Shown here in pieces: positions 1-9,371 of a stretch of 64,000 nucleotides of DNA. This stretch comes from Aliiroseovarius sediminilitoris. Its GTDB lineage: Bacteria > Pseudomonadota > Alphaproteobacteria > Rhodobacterales > Rhodobacteraceae. The stretch lies in NCBI RefSeq assembly GCF_900109955.1, contig NZ_FOJB01000003.1, positions 93,843 to 157,842 on the forward strand. Reading direction: 5' to 3'. Position 1 is the first letter of the stretch, and each line of letters starts with the position of its first letter. The translations under genes and the position numbers were made by a program. The notes under the pieces were generated by a model. The model worked only from the letters and a program-made list of their open reading frames with translations, ran no database searches and was not told the origin of the DNA.

Positions 1-1
1 G

Positions 2-733
2 TCGATGTTTGAAAAAACCGAAGATGGTAAAATCTATAACACGTCGACGGTCATCAACCCGCAAGGCGAAACAGTTGCGACCTATCGCAAGATGTTCCCC
101 TTCCGCCCATACGAAGCTGGCGTCGAGGCTGGAACCGGGTTTTGCGTGTTCGACGTGCCCGAAGTTGGCCGGTTTGGATTGTCGATCTGCTATGACATCT
201 GGTTCCCGGAAACGACCCGACAGCTTACCAGCCAAGGCGTCGAAGTCTTGCTGCACCCGGTTCTGACCGGCACCACCGACCGCGACGCGGAACTGGCCAT
301 TGCGCGTGCCACCGCCGCCCAATTTCAGTGCTATGTGATCGACGTCAATGGTCTGGGCGCTGGCGGCGTTGGCAAGTCCTGCGTGATCGACCCGTCGTCA
401 ATGGTTCTGCATCAGTCCGCTGGACAAGAGGACATGTTCCCGATTGAATTGGATCTGGACCAGGTTCGCCGACAACGCGAAACCGGAATGAAAGGACTGG
501 GTCAGGTTTTGAAAAGTTTCCGCGACCGATCTGTCGACTTTTCCATCTATGACCGCGACAGCGGTGCCGACGCCTATCTGAAAACTCTTGGGCCTTTGGA
601 AATTCCGACGCAAGGGTCGCGCGCCGGGCTGCATGTTGACGTTCCCGGCCAAACGACACCTGCCTTGGGCGAAGACACTGCACCGACGCAGGATACACCA
701 CCGCAATATCCTGCAAAGATTTACAGCAGCTAA
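2..733 (+). CDS. Carbon-nitrogen hydrolase (nitrilase superfamily amidase), 5' end outside window
   Basis: C-terminal part of a nitrilase-superfamily enzyme, which hydrolyses C-N bonds of amides, carbamoyl compounds or nitriles. Visible are the catalytic lysine in YRKMFPF and the nucleophile cysteine in SICYDIWFPE, about residues 29 and 62 counted from the Met codon at 5. The general-base glutamate would be upstream, outside the window. The frame is open to the left edge, so the Met at 5 is unlikely to be the real start. The last 40 or so residues are Pro/Thr-rich and look like a disordered tail. It lies 71 bp upstream of a PLP decarboxylase and probably opens the same operon. The substrate is unknown; by analogy with N-carbamoylputrescine amidase it could act on an amine derivative, but that is inference. 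Confidence 0.85.
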   Translation, partial: SMFEKTEDGKIYNTSTVINPQGETVATYRKMFPFRPYEAGVEAGTGFCVFDVPEVGRFGLSICYDIWFPETTRQLTSQGVEVLLHPVLTGTTDRDAELAIARATAAQFQCYVIDVNGLGAGGVGKSCVIDPSSMVLHQSAGQEDMFPIELDLDQVRRQRETGMKGLGQVLKSFRDRSVDFSIYDRDSGADAYLKTLGPLEIPTQGSRAGLHVDVPGQTTPALGEDTAPTQDTPPQYPAKIYSS

Positions 734-804
734 GACAGGCGCCCTGACGACTAACGATTGCGCTTCAGTCTGCTCTGCATCCGATTAAGAAGGGGAGACA
801 TTCG

Positions 805-3561
805 ATGCAATCAGTGAGCGACTATTACTCCGCGCTTCAACTACGGTCTGACCGCTGGAGCGCCTTGCGCGACGCCACCGCTGCCCTTTCGCGGGATGCC
901 GAGGGTGAAAAATCAAAGCAGTTGATCGGAAAGATTGGACAGCTTTTTGACTCGCTGTCCTTGATCGAAGCCTATTGGGCTTTCCCTGGCATGCAGGCGT
1001 TTGACGTCATTCGCCGCCAGTTCGAACATCGGAAATATGACGACGTTGCCTTTTCGGTTCAGCGCATAACCCGGGCCCTGACGACGGGCGCATATCGGCG
1101 CAGGCAAGTTCCGCTGGAACGCGACAGCGTGGACGCCGACGAACATGAAGACGAGGTCGTCCAGTCTTTGGAAGCGCGGGCGTTGACCAAGCCCTATTTC
1201 GAGGTTCTGGTCGTCGATGACCTGAATGAACATCAGGAACGCTGGCTAAAAAACAGCTTTTCGCGAATGCGGCGCGATGAAGACCCGTTTCACTATGAAA
1301 TCGTGGTGGTTCCCAGCCTGCAAGATGCGTTGATCGGGGTGCTGTTCAACCACAACATTCAGGCCATCGTCGTGCGCCCCGGTTTGAAGATGGATTCACA
1401 GGTCGAACTGGCCATTCTGACACGCTATCTGAACCGCGCTGGCGGGATCGAGGATATCGAGGCGCTAGAGCCTGAAAGCTACGGACCGGAACTGTGCCGG
1501 TTGGTTGCAAAGGTCCGCCCTGAACTTGATGCCTATCTGGTCACGGATCGTTCGGTCGAAGATATCGCCGGGCTGGATCTGGGAATTTGTCGCCGAGTTT
1601 TCTATAATCAGGAAGATTTTCTTGAGCTTCATCTGAACATCCTGCGCGGCGTTCAGGCGCGGTATAAAACACCGTTTTTCACCGCACTGGTCGAATATTC
1701 AAAGCAACCCACCGGTGTGTTCCATGCCCTGCCCATCAGCCGCGGGAAATCCATTTCACGCAGCCATTGGATTCAGGATATGGGCGCGTTTTACGGCCCC
1801 AACATCTTCATGGCCGAGACTTCGGCCACATCGGGCGGTCTGGACAGTTTGCTGGAACCCCACGGCCCGATCAAAGAGGCGCAGGAACTGGCAAGTCGTG
1901 CGTTTGGCTCTAAGCAGACATTCTTTGCCACCAATGGCACGTCAACCTGCAATAAAATCGTTGTGCAGGCTCTGGTTCGGCCGGGCGACATTGTTCTGGT
2001 CGATCGTGATTGCCACAAATCGCACCATTACGGCATGGTTCTGGCCGGGGCGCAGGTTGTCTATCTCGATAGCTATCCATTGAATGAATATTCGATGTAT
2101 GGCGCGGTGCCATTGCGTGAGATCAAGCATCAACTGCTCAAACTCAAGGCCGAGGGCAAGCTGGAACGCGTGCGGATGCTGTTGCTGACGAACTGCACGT
2201 TCGATGGCATCGTTTACAACGTCGAGCGGGTGATGGAAGAATGTCTGGCGATCAAACCCGACCTTGTTTTCCTGTGGGATGAGGCCTGGTTCGCCTTTGC
2301 CCGGTTTGGGCCGACCTATCGTCAGCGCACCGCCATGAATGCCGCAAACAACCTGCGTGACCGACTGCGCACCAAGGATCACGAACGGGCTTATCTTGAA
2401 CAGCAAAAGCAGCTTGAGAAAGCCGATGATGAAACCATCCTGAACACGCACCTCATCCCGCCGCCGGATGCCAGAATTCGTGTCTATGCAACCCATTCAA
2501 CCCACAAGACCCTGACCTCGTTACGGCAAGGGTCGATGATCCATGTCAACGATCAGGACTTCAAAGGCGAGGTCGAGGCCAGCTTCCGCGAAGCCTATAT
2601 GACCCATACGTCAACGTCGCCAAATTACCAGATCATCGCCTCTTTGGATGTCGGCAGACGGCAGGTAGAGCTTGAAGGCTTTGAATTTGTTCAGCGACAG
2701 GTTGAGGCCGCGATGTCGATGCGCCGGGCGATTTCGACCCATCCAAAATTGCAGAAATACTTCAAGGTTTTGACGGCGGGCGACATGATCCCCGAACAAC
2801 ATCGTGAAAGTGGCGTTCAAAGCTATTATGATTCCGAACAAGGTTGGACCGACATCTGGGATTGTTGGGAAAAGGACGAGTTCGTGCTTGATGCCACCCG
2901 CGTCACCCTTGCCGTGGGAGGCACCGGTTGGGACGGGGACACGTTCAAGACAAAGATCCTGATGGATAAATACGGAATTCAGATCAACAAGACCTCGCGC
3001 AACACGGTTTTGTTCATGACCAATATCGGCACAACCCGATCATCCGTCGCCTATCTGATCGAGGTTCTGGTCGAAATTGCCTCAGACCTTGATGACCTGC
3101 TTGATGATGCGTCGATCATGGAACGGCGCGGATTTGAAAAGCGGGTCAACAATCTGATGCATGATTTGCCGCCCCTGCCTGATTTCAGCCGGTTCCACGA
3201 CAGTTTCCGCACGGACCAGACAACATCCGAAGGCGATATCCGTTCGGCGTTTTTTCTAAGTTATGATGAAAAGAACTGTGATTATCTGGAGCTTGATGGA
3301 TCGTTGATATCCGCCGAGGAAGGCGGCGAGGATGTGGTGTCGGCCTCGTTCATCATTCCCTACCCCCCAGGCTTTCCGATCCTGGTGCCGGGGCAGGTCG
3401 TCAGCGCTGAAATCCTGGCCTTCATGCGCGCGCTGGATGTGAGCGAGATCCACGGATACCGCGAAGACCTGGGGCTGCGGGTGTTTACCCAGGATGCTCT
3501 GAAGCAGCAGATGAAGACAAATACGGCCCGACTGAAACTGAATGCCGCGCGAAATAAATAA
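805..3561 (+). CDS. Orn/Lys/Arg decarboxylase-family PLP enzyme with long N-terminal region
   Basis: A 918-residue fold-type I PLP protein of the bacterial ornithine/lysine/arginine decarboxylase family. The Schiff-base lysine is K568 in the STHKTLTSLRQGS motif, and the aspartate of LWDEAWFAF contacts the cofactor. The N-terminal 270 or so residues look like the response-regulator-like wing domain of inducible decarboxylases, preceded by a helical extension. At 918 residues it is longer than the usual 710-755. A clear ribosome site (AGGGGAG) lies 7 nt before the ATG. It is followed after 22 bp by an ATP-grasp gene. The family assignment is firm; whether it decarboxylates arginine, ornithine, lysine or another amino acid cannot be read from the sequence. 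Confidence 0.88.
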   Translation: MQSVSDYYSALQLRSDRWSALRDATAALSRDAEGEKSKQLIGKIGQLFDSLSLIEAYWAFPGMQAFDVIRRQFEHRKYDDVAFSVQRITRALTTGAYRRRQVPLERDSVDADEHEDEVVQSLEARALTKPYFEVLVVDDLNEHQERWLKNSFSRMRRDEDPFHYEIVVVPSLQDALIGVLFNHNIQAIVVRPGLKMDSQVELAILTRYLNRAGGIEDIEALEPESYGPELCRLVAKVRPELDAYLVTDRSVEDIAGLDLGICRRVFYNQEDFLELHLNILRGVQARYKTPFFTALVEYSKQPTGVFHALPISRGKSISRSHWIQDMGAFYGPNIFMAETSATSGGLDSLLEPHGPIKEAQELASRAFGSKQTFFATNGTSTCNKIVVQALVRPGDIVLVDRDCHKSHHYGMVLAGAQVVYLDSYPLNEYSMYGAVPLREIKHQLLKLKAEGKLERVRMLLLTNCTFDGIVYNVERVMEECLAIKPDLVFLWDEAWFAFARFGPTYRQRTAMNAANNLRDRLRTKDHERAYLEQQKQLEKADDETILNTHLIPPPDARIRVYATHSTHKTLTSLRQGSMIHVNDQDFKGEVEASFREAYMTHTSTSPNYQIIASLDVGRRQVELEGFEFVQRQVEAAMSMRRAISTHPKLQKYFKVLTAGDMIPEQHRESGVQSYYDSEQGWTDIWDCWEKDEFVLDATRVTLAVGGTGWDGDTFKTKILMDKYGIQINKTSRNTVLFMTNIGTTRSSVAYLIEVLVEIASDLDDLLDDASIMERRGFEKRVNNLMHDLPPLPDFSRFHDSFRTDQTTSEGDIRSAFFLSYDEKNCDYLELDGSLISAEEGGEDVVSASFIIPYPPGFPILVPGQVVSAEILAFMRALDVSEIHGYREDLGLRVFTQDALKQQMKTNTARLKLNAARNK

Positions 3562-3583
3562 TACAAGAACAGGGAGAACGATA

Positions 3584-5044
3584 ATGCCAACAGCTGTCTT
3601 GAAGAACATATCCGAGATCAGACGCCATTTTCACCGCAATGAGGATCCGATCTATTTTATTTCAGCGACCAATTTCAACCTGTTGGGCCTGGACGAATGG
3701 TGCAAGAACTTCAAATACATATGCTATATCGACTGCTACGATGGCAAGCATCCCAACGTGTTCTGTCCGTCCGAACAACCTCATGCGGAATTCCAATCAA
3801 TCGAAGATATCAACAACTACCTTCTTCAGCACAAGGAAGTGATCGACCTTGTGAAACGGCGTGGCGGCAAGCCAAAGTTTGTGTTTCTGATGTTCGATGA
3901 AGAAACCGAGCGTTTGGCCAAAGAACTGGGCGCCGAAGTGTGGTTTCCCAAGGCCAAGCTGCGCACCAAGATGGACAACAAGATCGAAACCGTGCGCATC
4001 GGCAACAAAGCCGGGGTTCCGTCGGTGCCCAACGTCCTGGCCGAAGTCAAAGACTATGACGATCTGCGCAAGACCTGCGAGAAAGCAGGCATTGGTCACG
4101 ATCTGGTCTTGCAGTCGGCCTTTGGGGACAGCGGGCACACGACGTTCTTCATCAAATCCGAGGCTGATTTCCGCCGCCACGAGCATGAAATCGTAGGCGA
4201 AGGCGAGATCAAGATCATGAAACGGATCGACTGCCGCGGCTCTGCGATTGAAGCCTGTGCCACCAGGCAAGGCACGATTGTCGGCCCGCTGATGACCGAG
4301 CTTGTCGGCTTCAAGGAACTGACCCCCTATCGTGGCGGCTGGTGTGGCAACGAAATCCTGTCCACCGCGTTCCCGCCCAAAGTGCGCCAGAAAGCCCGTG
4401 AACTGACCTTCAAATTCGGTGAGCAGTTGCGAAAAGAAGGCTATCGCGGCTATTTCGAGCTGGATTTCCTGATCGACAAAAAAACTGGTGACATCTGGTT
4501 GGGAGAGTTGAACCCGCGCATTACCGGCGCGTCTTCCATGACCAACCACGCCGCTTTTGCGCATGCCGACGCCCCTTTGTTTCTGTTCCATCTGCTTGAG
4601 TTTTCGAAAAAGAAATTCGAGCTGGATGTGAACGAGTTGAACAATCGCTGGGCCGACCCCGCGATGATCGACAGTTGGTCACAGATGGTTATCAAACACA
4701 CGGAAGATAACGTCGATATTGCGACCGAAGTGCCCGAAACCGGCATTTACAGGATGCGCGAAGACGGCAGCATCAATTTTGACCGTTTCGACTATCACCG
4801 TCGTGCCGTGGAAAGCGAGAACGAGGCGTTTTTCCTGCGCATTCTACAGCCGGGTGACTATCGATACGAGGGGGCCGACATCGGCATTCTTGTGACCCGT
4901 GGCCGTTCGATGACGCCGGGGTTCAAGTTGAACGAACGCGGCAAGCGCTGGATTCACGGCATCAAGCAAGGCGTGTCAGGCCGCCCCCTCCCGGTGGTCG
5001 AGGCGGGACCCGCGCTTGCCGATCCAGCCTTCAAAATACTGTAG
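3584..5044 (+). CDS. ATP-grasp domain protein, biotin carboxylase-like ligase
   Basis: A 486-residue protein with an ATP-grasp fold, which joins a carboxylate to an amine or thiol through an acyl phosphate. The pattern includes GNKAGVPSVPN early in the fold, a nucleotide-binding stretch (HDLVLQSAFGDSGHTTFF) and the metal-binding element WLGELNPRITGASS near residue 310. No biotin carboxyl-carrier domain or biotin attachment motif is present, so it is probably a stand-alone amide ligase and not a carboxylase. The ATG at 3584 was chosen because AGGGAGA lies 6 nt upstream; an earlier ATG at 3542 would overlap the decarboxylase. It sits 12 bp before the C45 hydrolase gene. Possible substrates are the decarboxylase product or an amino acid; this is inference. 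Confidence 0.8.
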   Translation: MPTAVLKNISEIRRHFHRNEDPIYFISATNFNLLGLDEWCKNFKYICYIDCYDGKHPNVFCPSEQPHAEFQSIEDINNYLLQHKEVIDLVKRRGGKPKFVFLMFDEETERLAKELGAEVWFPKAKLRTKMDNKIETVRIGNKAGVPSVPNVLAEVKDYDDLRKTCEKAGIGHDLVLQSAFGDSGHTTFFIKSEADFRRHEHEIVGEGEIKIMKRIDCRGSAIEACATRQGTIVGPLMTELVGFKELTPYRGGWCGNEILSTAFPPKVRQKARELTFKFGEQLRKEGYRGYFELDFLIDKKTGDIWLGELNPRITGASSMTNHAAFAHADAPLFLFHLLEFSKKKFELDVNELNNRWADPAMIDSWSQMVIKHTEDNVDIATEVPETGIYRMREDGSINFDRFDYHRRAVESENEAFFLRILQPGDYRYEGADIGILVTRGRSMTPGFKLNERGKRWIHGIKQGVSGRPLPVVEAGPALADPAFKIL

Positions 5045-5056
5045 GTCCCTGCACCC

Positions 5057-6037
5057 ATGCGACTGAATTGGCGCGCCATTTCCGAAGCTGAACCCGGTCC
5101 TAAATGGGCCGGGTTGTTTGAAGAATACTGGCCCGCCTATCATCGTTGGTGGATGAGCGAAGGCGCAGAAGCCCGACCCGGATATTGGGACAGCCTGCAA
5201 GCCTTGAAAAAGCATATGCCCGAAATGCTGCCGCTTTATGGAGAGCTTTGTGAACTGGCGGGCGGTTCTGACCACGCCGCGCGATTTCTGAGCTTTTATT
5301 GCCCGCCTGCCTATTTGTCCGGCTGTTCGCAGGCAATCTGGCCGGGGGCAGAGCCGGTTCTGGTGCGCAACTATGATTATAGCCCGCACGCCTTTGACAG
5401 CCTGATCCTGCACACCAGATGGAAAGGCAGAACCGTAATGGGCACCAGTGACGGTTTGTGGGGACTTGTGGATGGTGTGAACGACGCGGGTCTTGCGATC
5501 TCGCTTACGTTTGGCGGGCGTCGGGTGGTGGGTGACGGCTTTGGCGTGCCATTGATCCTGCGCTATGTTTTGCAAACCTGCGAGACTGCGGCAGAGGCCG
5601 GTAAAGTGCTGGCGCGTGTGCCCACGCATATGAGCTATAACGTCACCGTGGTGGATGCAAAACGCCGCTATCTGACGGCTTTGATGGCACCGGATCGGGC
5701 GACGCTCATTACCCATGCGGCTGTTGCAACAAATCATCAGGAAAAGGTCGAATGGGCAAGCCACGCGCGGCTTACCGCGACAGTCGAGCGCGAACGTTTC
5801 TTACTTCAGCGCCTCACCCTGCACACCGAACCCGAAGAAAAATTCATCGGTGCCTTTTTGAAACCACCGTTGTACTCGTCCGCTTTCGATCATGGTTTCG
5901 GCACGCTTTACACCGCAGTCTATCGACCGAGAAAACTGGAAATGGAAGTTTACTGGCCGAAAGCACGTTGGCGGCTGGACCTTCGGAAATTCCAGGAAGG
6001 TGAACAACAGATTTTCACGCCAACACTTGCGGTCTAA
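5057..6037 (+). CDS. C45-family Ntn hydrolase (acyl-CoA:6-APA acyltransferase-like)
   Basis: A 326-residue protein of the peptidase C45 / acyl-coenzyme A:6-aminopenicillanic acid acyltransferase family. These Ntn hydrolases mature by self-cleavage in front of a cysteine that becomes the N-terminal nucleophile. The likely nucleophile is C90 in SGCSQAIW, followed by the typical RNYDYSP and GLVDGVNDAGLAISL blocks. No signal peptide is visible, so it is probably cytoplasmic. It closes the operon that begins with the nitrilase homologue. Having an amide-forming ATP-grasp enzyme and two amide-cleaving enzymes around one decarboxylase suggests a transient amide protecting-group or conjugate pathway; that is inference. 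Confidence 0.8.
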   Translation: MRLNWRAISEAEPGPKWAGLFEEYWPAYHRWWMSEGAEARPGYWDSLQALKKHMPEMLPLYGELCELAGGSDHAARFLSFYCPPAYLSGCSQAIWPGAEPVLVRNYDYSPHAFDSLILHTRWKGRTVMGTSDGLWGLVDGVNDAGLAISLTFGGRRVVGDGFGVPLILRYVLQTCETAAEAGKVLARVPTHMSYNVTVVDAKRRYLTALMAPDRATLITHAAVATNHQEKVEWASHARLTATVERERFLLQRLTLHTEPEEKFIGAFLKPPLYSSAFDHGFGTLYTAVYRPRKLEMEVYWPKARWRLDLRKFQEGEQQIFTPTLAV

Positions 6038-6066
6038 GACTCCGCCGATTTCGTCAAGCCAATACA

Positions 6067-6573
6067 TCATCCGCTGTGTGGTGGGACGTAAGGTTGGACC
6101 TTCGGGATCCAGCGCGGCACCGAGGCTTTGTAATCCAGGTATTCCTTGCCAAATCGCCGCGCCAGGCCAGGTTCTTCCACGAAGGCAAAATAGATGGTGT
6201 TGAGTATAAAGAACCCCACGCCCCACCCCAACAGCGCCAAGCTGCCTAACGCAACTGCTTCCGCAATGATGATCAAAATGACCGACGTGAGCATTGGGTT
6301 GCGCATATGACGGTAAGGTCCGCTGACGACAAACTTTTTCGGCGGATCCCAGGGCGCGGGCGTTCCTTCGCCCTCGTGCAAGAACTGCGTCATCGTCTTG
6401 ATGGCAAGCGCAAATGCCGGTGCGGCCAAGATCGCGGCCATCACCCATGCCAGCGCGCCACTCTGCAACCGGTTGAAGGGCCAGCCATCGCCAAGCCATT
6501 GGATGAATAACGGAACATAGATCAAGGCCGTCCCCGGCAGGATCAAAACCGCTTTGGTCATTCGCCAGAACAT
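6067..6573 (-). CDS. Isoprenylcysteine carboxyl methyltransferase/phospholipid methyltransferase-family membrane protein
   Basis: A 168-residue integral membrane protein with about four hydrophobic segments. It carries the SAM-binding C-terminal signature of the ICMT/PEMT-like family: GPYRHMRNPM near residue 100, then FVEEPGLARRFGKEYLDYKASVPRWIP at the end. Bacterial members are often annotated only as isoprenylcysteine carboxylmethyltransferase family; their substrates are mostly unknown. It is convergent with the C45 gene (29 bp between stops) and 61 bp downstream of the iron alcohol dehydrogenase on the same strand. No functional link to either neighbour is evident. Confidence 0.75.
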   Translation of the reverse strand: MFWRMTKAVLILPGTALIYVPLFIQWLGDGWPFNRLQSGALAWVMAAILAAPAFALAIKTMTQFLHEGEGTPAPWDPPKKFVVSGPYRHMRNPMLTSVILIIIAEAVALGSLALLGWGVGFFILNTIYFAFVEEPGLARRFGKEYLDYKASVPRWIPKVQPYVPPHSG

Positions 6574-6634
6574 ACCGATATCCTATCACAACTGTCCTGC
6601 CACGGCAGTCCGGTTCTGGACATATCCGCTTGGC

Positions 6635-7789
6635 TTACCCGCGCGGCACGCCGTTTTGCAATATTGTCATCACGTCAGGTGCAGTCAGTTGGACAGGGTT
6701 GGCCTTCATCGAACTGGATTTCAGTGCATCGTGTATCAGTGCGTCCGCTTGTGTCTGGTCGGCCAATAGATCAACCAAGTCCGGGATACCCTGCAAGTCA
6801 AACACGTCTGAAAGTTCGGTGAAACTCCGATCACCCCAACCATCAAACACCGCCACGATTTTGCGCTTCAGAAAGTCGTATCTTTCCAAACTGCCCCCTT
6901 CGGCTTTCGTGCGTTGAAAATTCACATCCAGCGACGGGCCAAGAAGGTTCGCGCAAATCATTCCGTGCGCAAGGTTGGTTTTCCCACCAATCACACCGGC
7001 AAGCCCGTGGACCGCACCAAGACCAGCGTTTGCAAGCGCGATGCCGCTGATCATGCTGACATAGGCCAACGCGTCGCGTGCATCTGGGTCCTCGCACCTC
7101 ATCAACGTCGCCACGGCTTGCAACCCCATCGGGATAGCAGGTCGACACAGCGCATCGGTCAACGGGTTCGCCCGGCAGGACAGAAATGGCTCGATCACCT
7201 GTGTGACCGCATCCAGACCCGACGACACAGTGACCTGTCTCGGCGCGTTGTCGGTCAGGGCGGGATCGACGATGGCCATTGTCGGATACATGCGATCATC
7301 GCGCAGGCTGACCTTCAGGGCGGCATCGGGCACGCTGATCACGGCATTTCTGGTCATTTCGGCGCCCGTCCCTGCCGTCGTGGGCACAGCGACAAGCGGC
7401 AGCGGTTGTGCGCCAAGTGGCAGGCCTGCCCCGACCACTTCCAGATGGTCCATCAGATCGCTGCCCGATGGGATCAGCGCCGCTGCCGCCTTGCCCAGAT
7501 CAATCGCCGAGCCGCCACCAATGGCCAGCACCGCCTGAACCTGATGTGCACGCCCTGCGTTCACCGCCAGTTCCACTTGCGACACCGTTGGCTCGCCCTT
7601 AGCGAAAACCGTTTCAAGCGTTGCACCTTTTTGGACAAGGTCATGGGCGATGTCGTCAACCCGATCGACCGAGCGCCCGCGCACCAAAAGAATGCGTTCT
7701 CCAAAACTCAGCACGTGGTCGCAGACGGTGTCCGCCTGTCCACGGCCAAACAGGGTTTTTCCCGGTGTTTTGAAACCAAAGGGCGTCAT
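6635..7789 (-). CDS. Iron-containing (group III) alcohol dehydrogenase
   Basis: A 384-residue NAD(P)-dependent iron alcohol dehydrogenase. It has the nucleotide-binding GGGSAIDLGKAAA motif near residue 95, the VPTTAGTGAEMTRNAVI block and the C-terminal metal-binding histidine region VHGLAGVIGGKTNLAHGMICA. Length is normal for the family. It starts 15 bp after the glycerol kinase stop on the same strand and so is likely the last gene of the glycerol operon. Possible substrates are glycerol, 1,3-propanediol, lactaldehyde or another C3 alcohol/aldehyde; the sequence alone does not decide. Confidence 0.85.
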   Translation of the reverse strand: MTPFGFKTPGKTLFGRGQADTVCDHVLSFGERILLVRGRSVDRVDDIAHDLVQKGATLETVFAKGEPTVSQVELAVNAGRAHQVQAVLAIGGGSAIDLGKAAAALIPSGSDLMDHLEVVGAGLPLGAQPLPLVAVPTTAGTGAEMTRNAVISVPDAALKVSLRDDRMYPTMAIVDPALTDNAPRQVTVSSGLDAVTQVIEPFLSCRANPLTDALCRPAIPMGLQAVATLMRCEDPDARDALAYVSMISGIALANAGLGAVHGLAGVIGGKTNLAHGMICANLLGPSLDVNFQRTKAEGGSLERYDFLKRKIVAVFDGWGDRSFTELSDVFDLQGIPDLVDLLADQTQADALIHDALKSSSMKANPVQLTAPDVMTILQNGVPRG

Positions 7790-7804
7790 GTCATGCCGTG
7801 CGTT

Positions 7805-9283
7805 CTAGAAAGAAAGTGTCGCCGCGACGGCGCGTTTCCAAGCCGCGTATTTTCTGTCGCGATCCGCACTCGCCATGGTCGGAGTGAATTGATGTTCAAG
7901 CGCCCAGGTGCGGGCAAATTCTGCCTGTCCGGGATAAACACCGGCGCGCTGTCCGGCCAACCAGGCTGCACCCATTGCCGTGGTTTCCAGCACTGCGGGG
8001 CGGTCGACTGCGGCTCCGATGATATCGGCCAAGAACTGCATCGTGAAATCCGAGGCGCTCATCCCGCCATCGACGCGCAGGGTCGCGGTCTCGGCGTCGC
8101 CCATGTCAGCCTGCATCGCCTCAAGCAAATCGCGGGTTTGGAAGCCAATGCTTTCCAGCGCCGCACGGGCAAATTCGGCGGGCCCGGAATTGCGGGTCAG
8201 GCCAAACACTGCGCCGCGACATTCGGCATTCCAGTAAGGCGCACCCAGGCCGGTAAAGGCGGGAACCAGCACAAGCGATTGCGCCGGATCGGCGGCTTCG
8301 GCCAGTGGCTGGGTCTCGGGCGCGCTGGTAATGATTTGCAACCCATCGCGCAGCCATTGCACCACCGCCCCGGCGATAAAGATAGACCCTTCCAGCGCAT
8401 AGGTCGGTTTGCCGTCAAGCTGATAGGCGATGGTGGTCAGCAGCCGGTTCTGGCTGACGACCGGCGCATCACCGGTATTGAGCAGCGCAAAACACCCGGT
8501 GCCATAGGTCGATTTCAGCATGCCCGGTTCGAAACACGCCTGCCCCACCGTCGCCGCCTGTTGATCGCCTGCGACACCAAGGATCGGGATCGGCGCCCCA
8601 AAGGTCTTGGTCACGCCGAAATCTGCGGCGCAATCCAGCACTTCGGGCAACAGCGCCATCGGGATGTCCAGCATCTTGCACATGGTGGCCGACCAGCGCC
8701 CCTTGCGGATGTCGTAAAGCATTGTGCGTGCGGCATTTGTGGCGTCGGTCACATGGCGCTGGCCGTCAGTCAGGTTCCATATCATCCAGCTGTCCACTGT
8801 GCCAAAAGCAAGCTCTCCGGCCTCGGCTTGCGCGCGCGCGCCGTCAACATTGTCCAGCAGCCAGCGCACTTTGGTGGCACTGAAATAGGGGTCCAGCAAC
8901 AATCCGGTTCTGTCGCGCACAGTTGCTTCATGACCCTGTTCTTTCAGCGATTGGCACAGGTCTGATGTGCGGCGGTCCTGCCAGACAATCGCATTGTGGA
9001 TCGGCTTGCCGGTGGCGCGGTCCCAGATCAGGGTGGTTTCACGCTGGTTGGTAATTCCCAAGGCGGTGATGTCAGCGGCGCTTAGCCCGCCCTTGTCCAG
9101 TGCTGCACGACAGGTTGACAGGGTGGTGGACCACAGGTCGCCGGCATCGTGTTCAACCCAACCGGATGCCGGAAAATGTTGTGGAAATTCCTCTTGGGCG
9201 CTGGCGACAATTTTCATGTCTGCATCGAAAACAAGCGCGCGACTGGACGTTGTGCCCTGGTCGATAGCGAGGATATGGGTCAT
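7805..9283 (-). CDS. glpK: Glycerol kinase
   Basis: A 492-residue FGGY-family carbohydrate kinase that converts glycerol and ATP to glycerol-3-phosphate. The N-terminus [20 protein letters not shown] is the ATP-binding signature, with [33 protein letters not shown] and [12 protein letters not shown] following as in canonical GlpK. The ATG at 9283 is preceded by GGAGAC; an upstream extension in the same frame is not conserved. It follows glpV (88 bp gap holding a strong hairpin) and precedes the iron alcohol dehydrogenase. It supplies substrate for GlpD, the first gene of the same operon. Confidence 0.95.
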   Translation of the reverse strand: MTHILAIDQGTTSSRALVFDADMKIVASAQEEFPQHFPASGWVEHDAGDLWSTTLSTCRAALDKGGLSAADITALGITNQRETTLIWDRATGKPIHNAIVWQDRRTSDLCQSLKEQGHEATVRDRTGLLLDPYFSATKVRWLLDNVDGARAQAEAGELAFGTVDSWMIWNLTDGQRHVTDATNAARTMLYDIRKGRWSATMCKMLDIPMALLPEVLDCAADFGVTKTFGAPIPILGVAGDQQAATVGQACFEPGMLKSTYGTGCFALLNTGDAPVVSQNRLLTTIAYQLDGKPTYALEGSIFIAGAVVQWLRDGLQIITSAPETQPLAEAADPAQSLVLVPAFTGLGAPYWNAECRGAVFGLTRNSGPAEFARAALESIGFQTRDLLEAMQADMGDAETATLRVDGGMSASDFTMQFLADIIGAAVDRPAVLETTAMGAAWLAGQRAGVYPGQAEFARTWALEHQFTPTMASADRDRKYAAWKRAVAATLSF

Positions 9284-9339
9284 GGCGCGTCTCCTCGTCT
9301 GGATGATAGCCAAGTGAAACTTCTTGAAATTCAAAGGGT

Positions 9340-9363
9340 GGTCGGGGCCTTCTGGCCCCGACC
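9340..9363 (-). terminator. Strong GC-rich hairpin between glpV and glpK
   Basis: Perfect 10-bp stem GGTCGGGGCC / GGCCCCGACC around a 4-nt loop, 8 nt beyond the glpV stop. There is no long U tract on the - strand, so it probably acts as a leaky terminator or RNA-stabilising hairpin that raises binding-protein mRNA relative to glpK, as is common after ABC binding-protein genes. Confidence 0.7.
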
Positions 9364-9371
9364 GGGAACGA

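Noticed and set aside
3584..5044. Identification of the ATP-grasp protein as biotin carboxylase, linking it to the bio genes
   Set aside because: No biotin carrier domain or attachment motif is present, and its operon concerns amines and amides; bioMNY lies 20 kb away.
6914..8965. 683-codon open frame on the + strand
   Set aside because: It is antisense to the iron alcohol dehydrogenase and glpK, which have clear family motifs. The translated sequence is Arg/His/Gln-rich without any domain pattern, typical of antisense frames in GC-rich genes.
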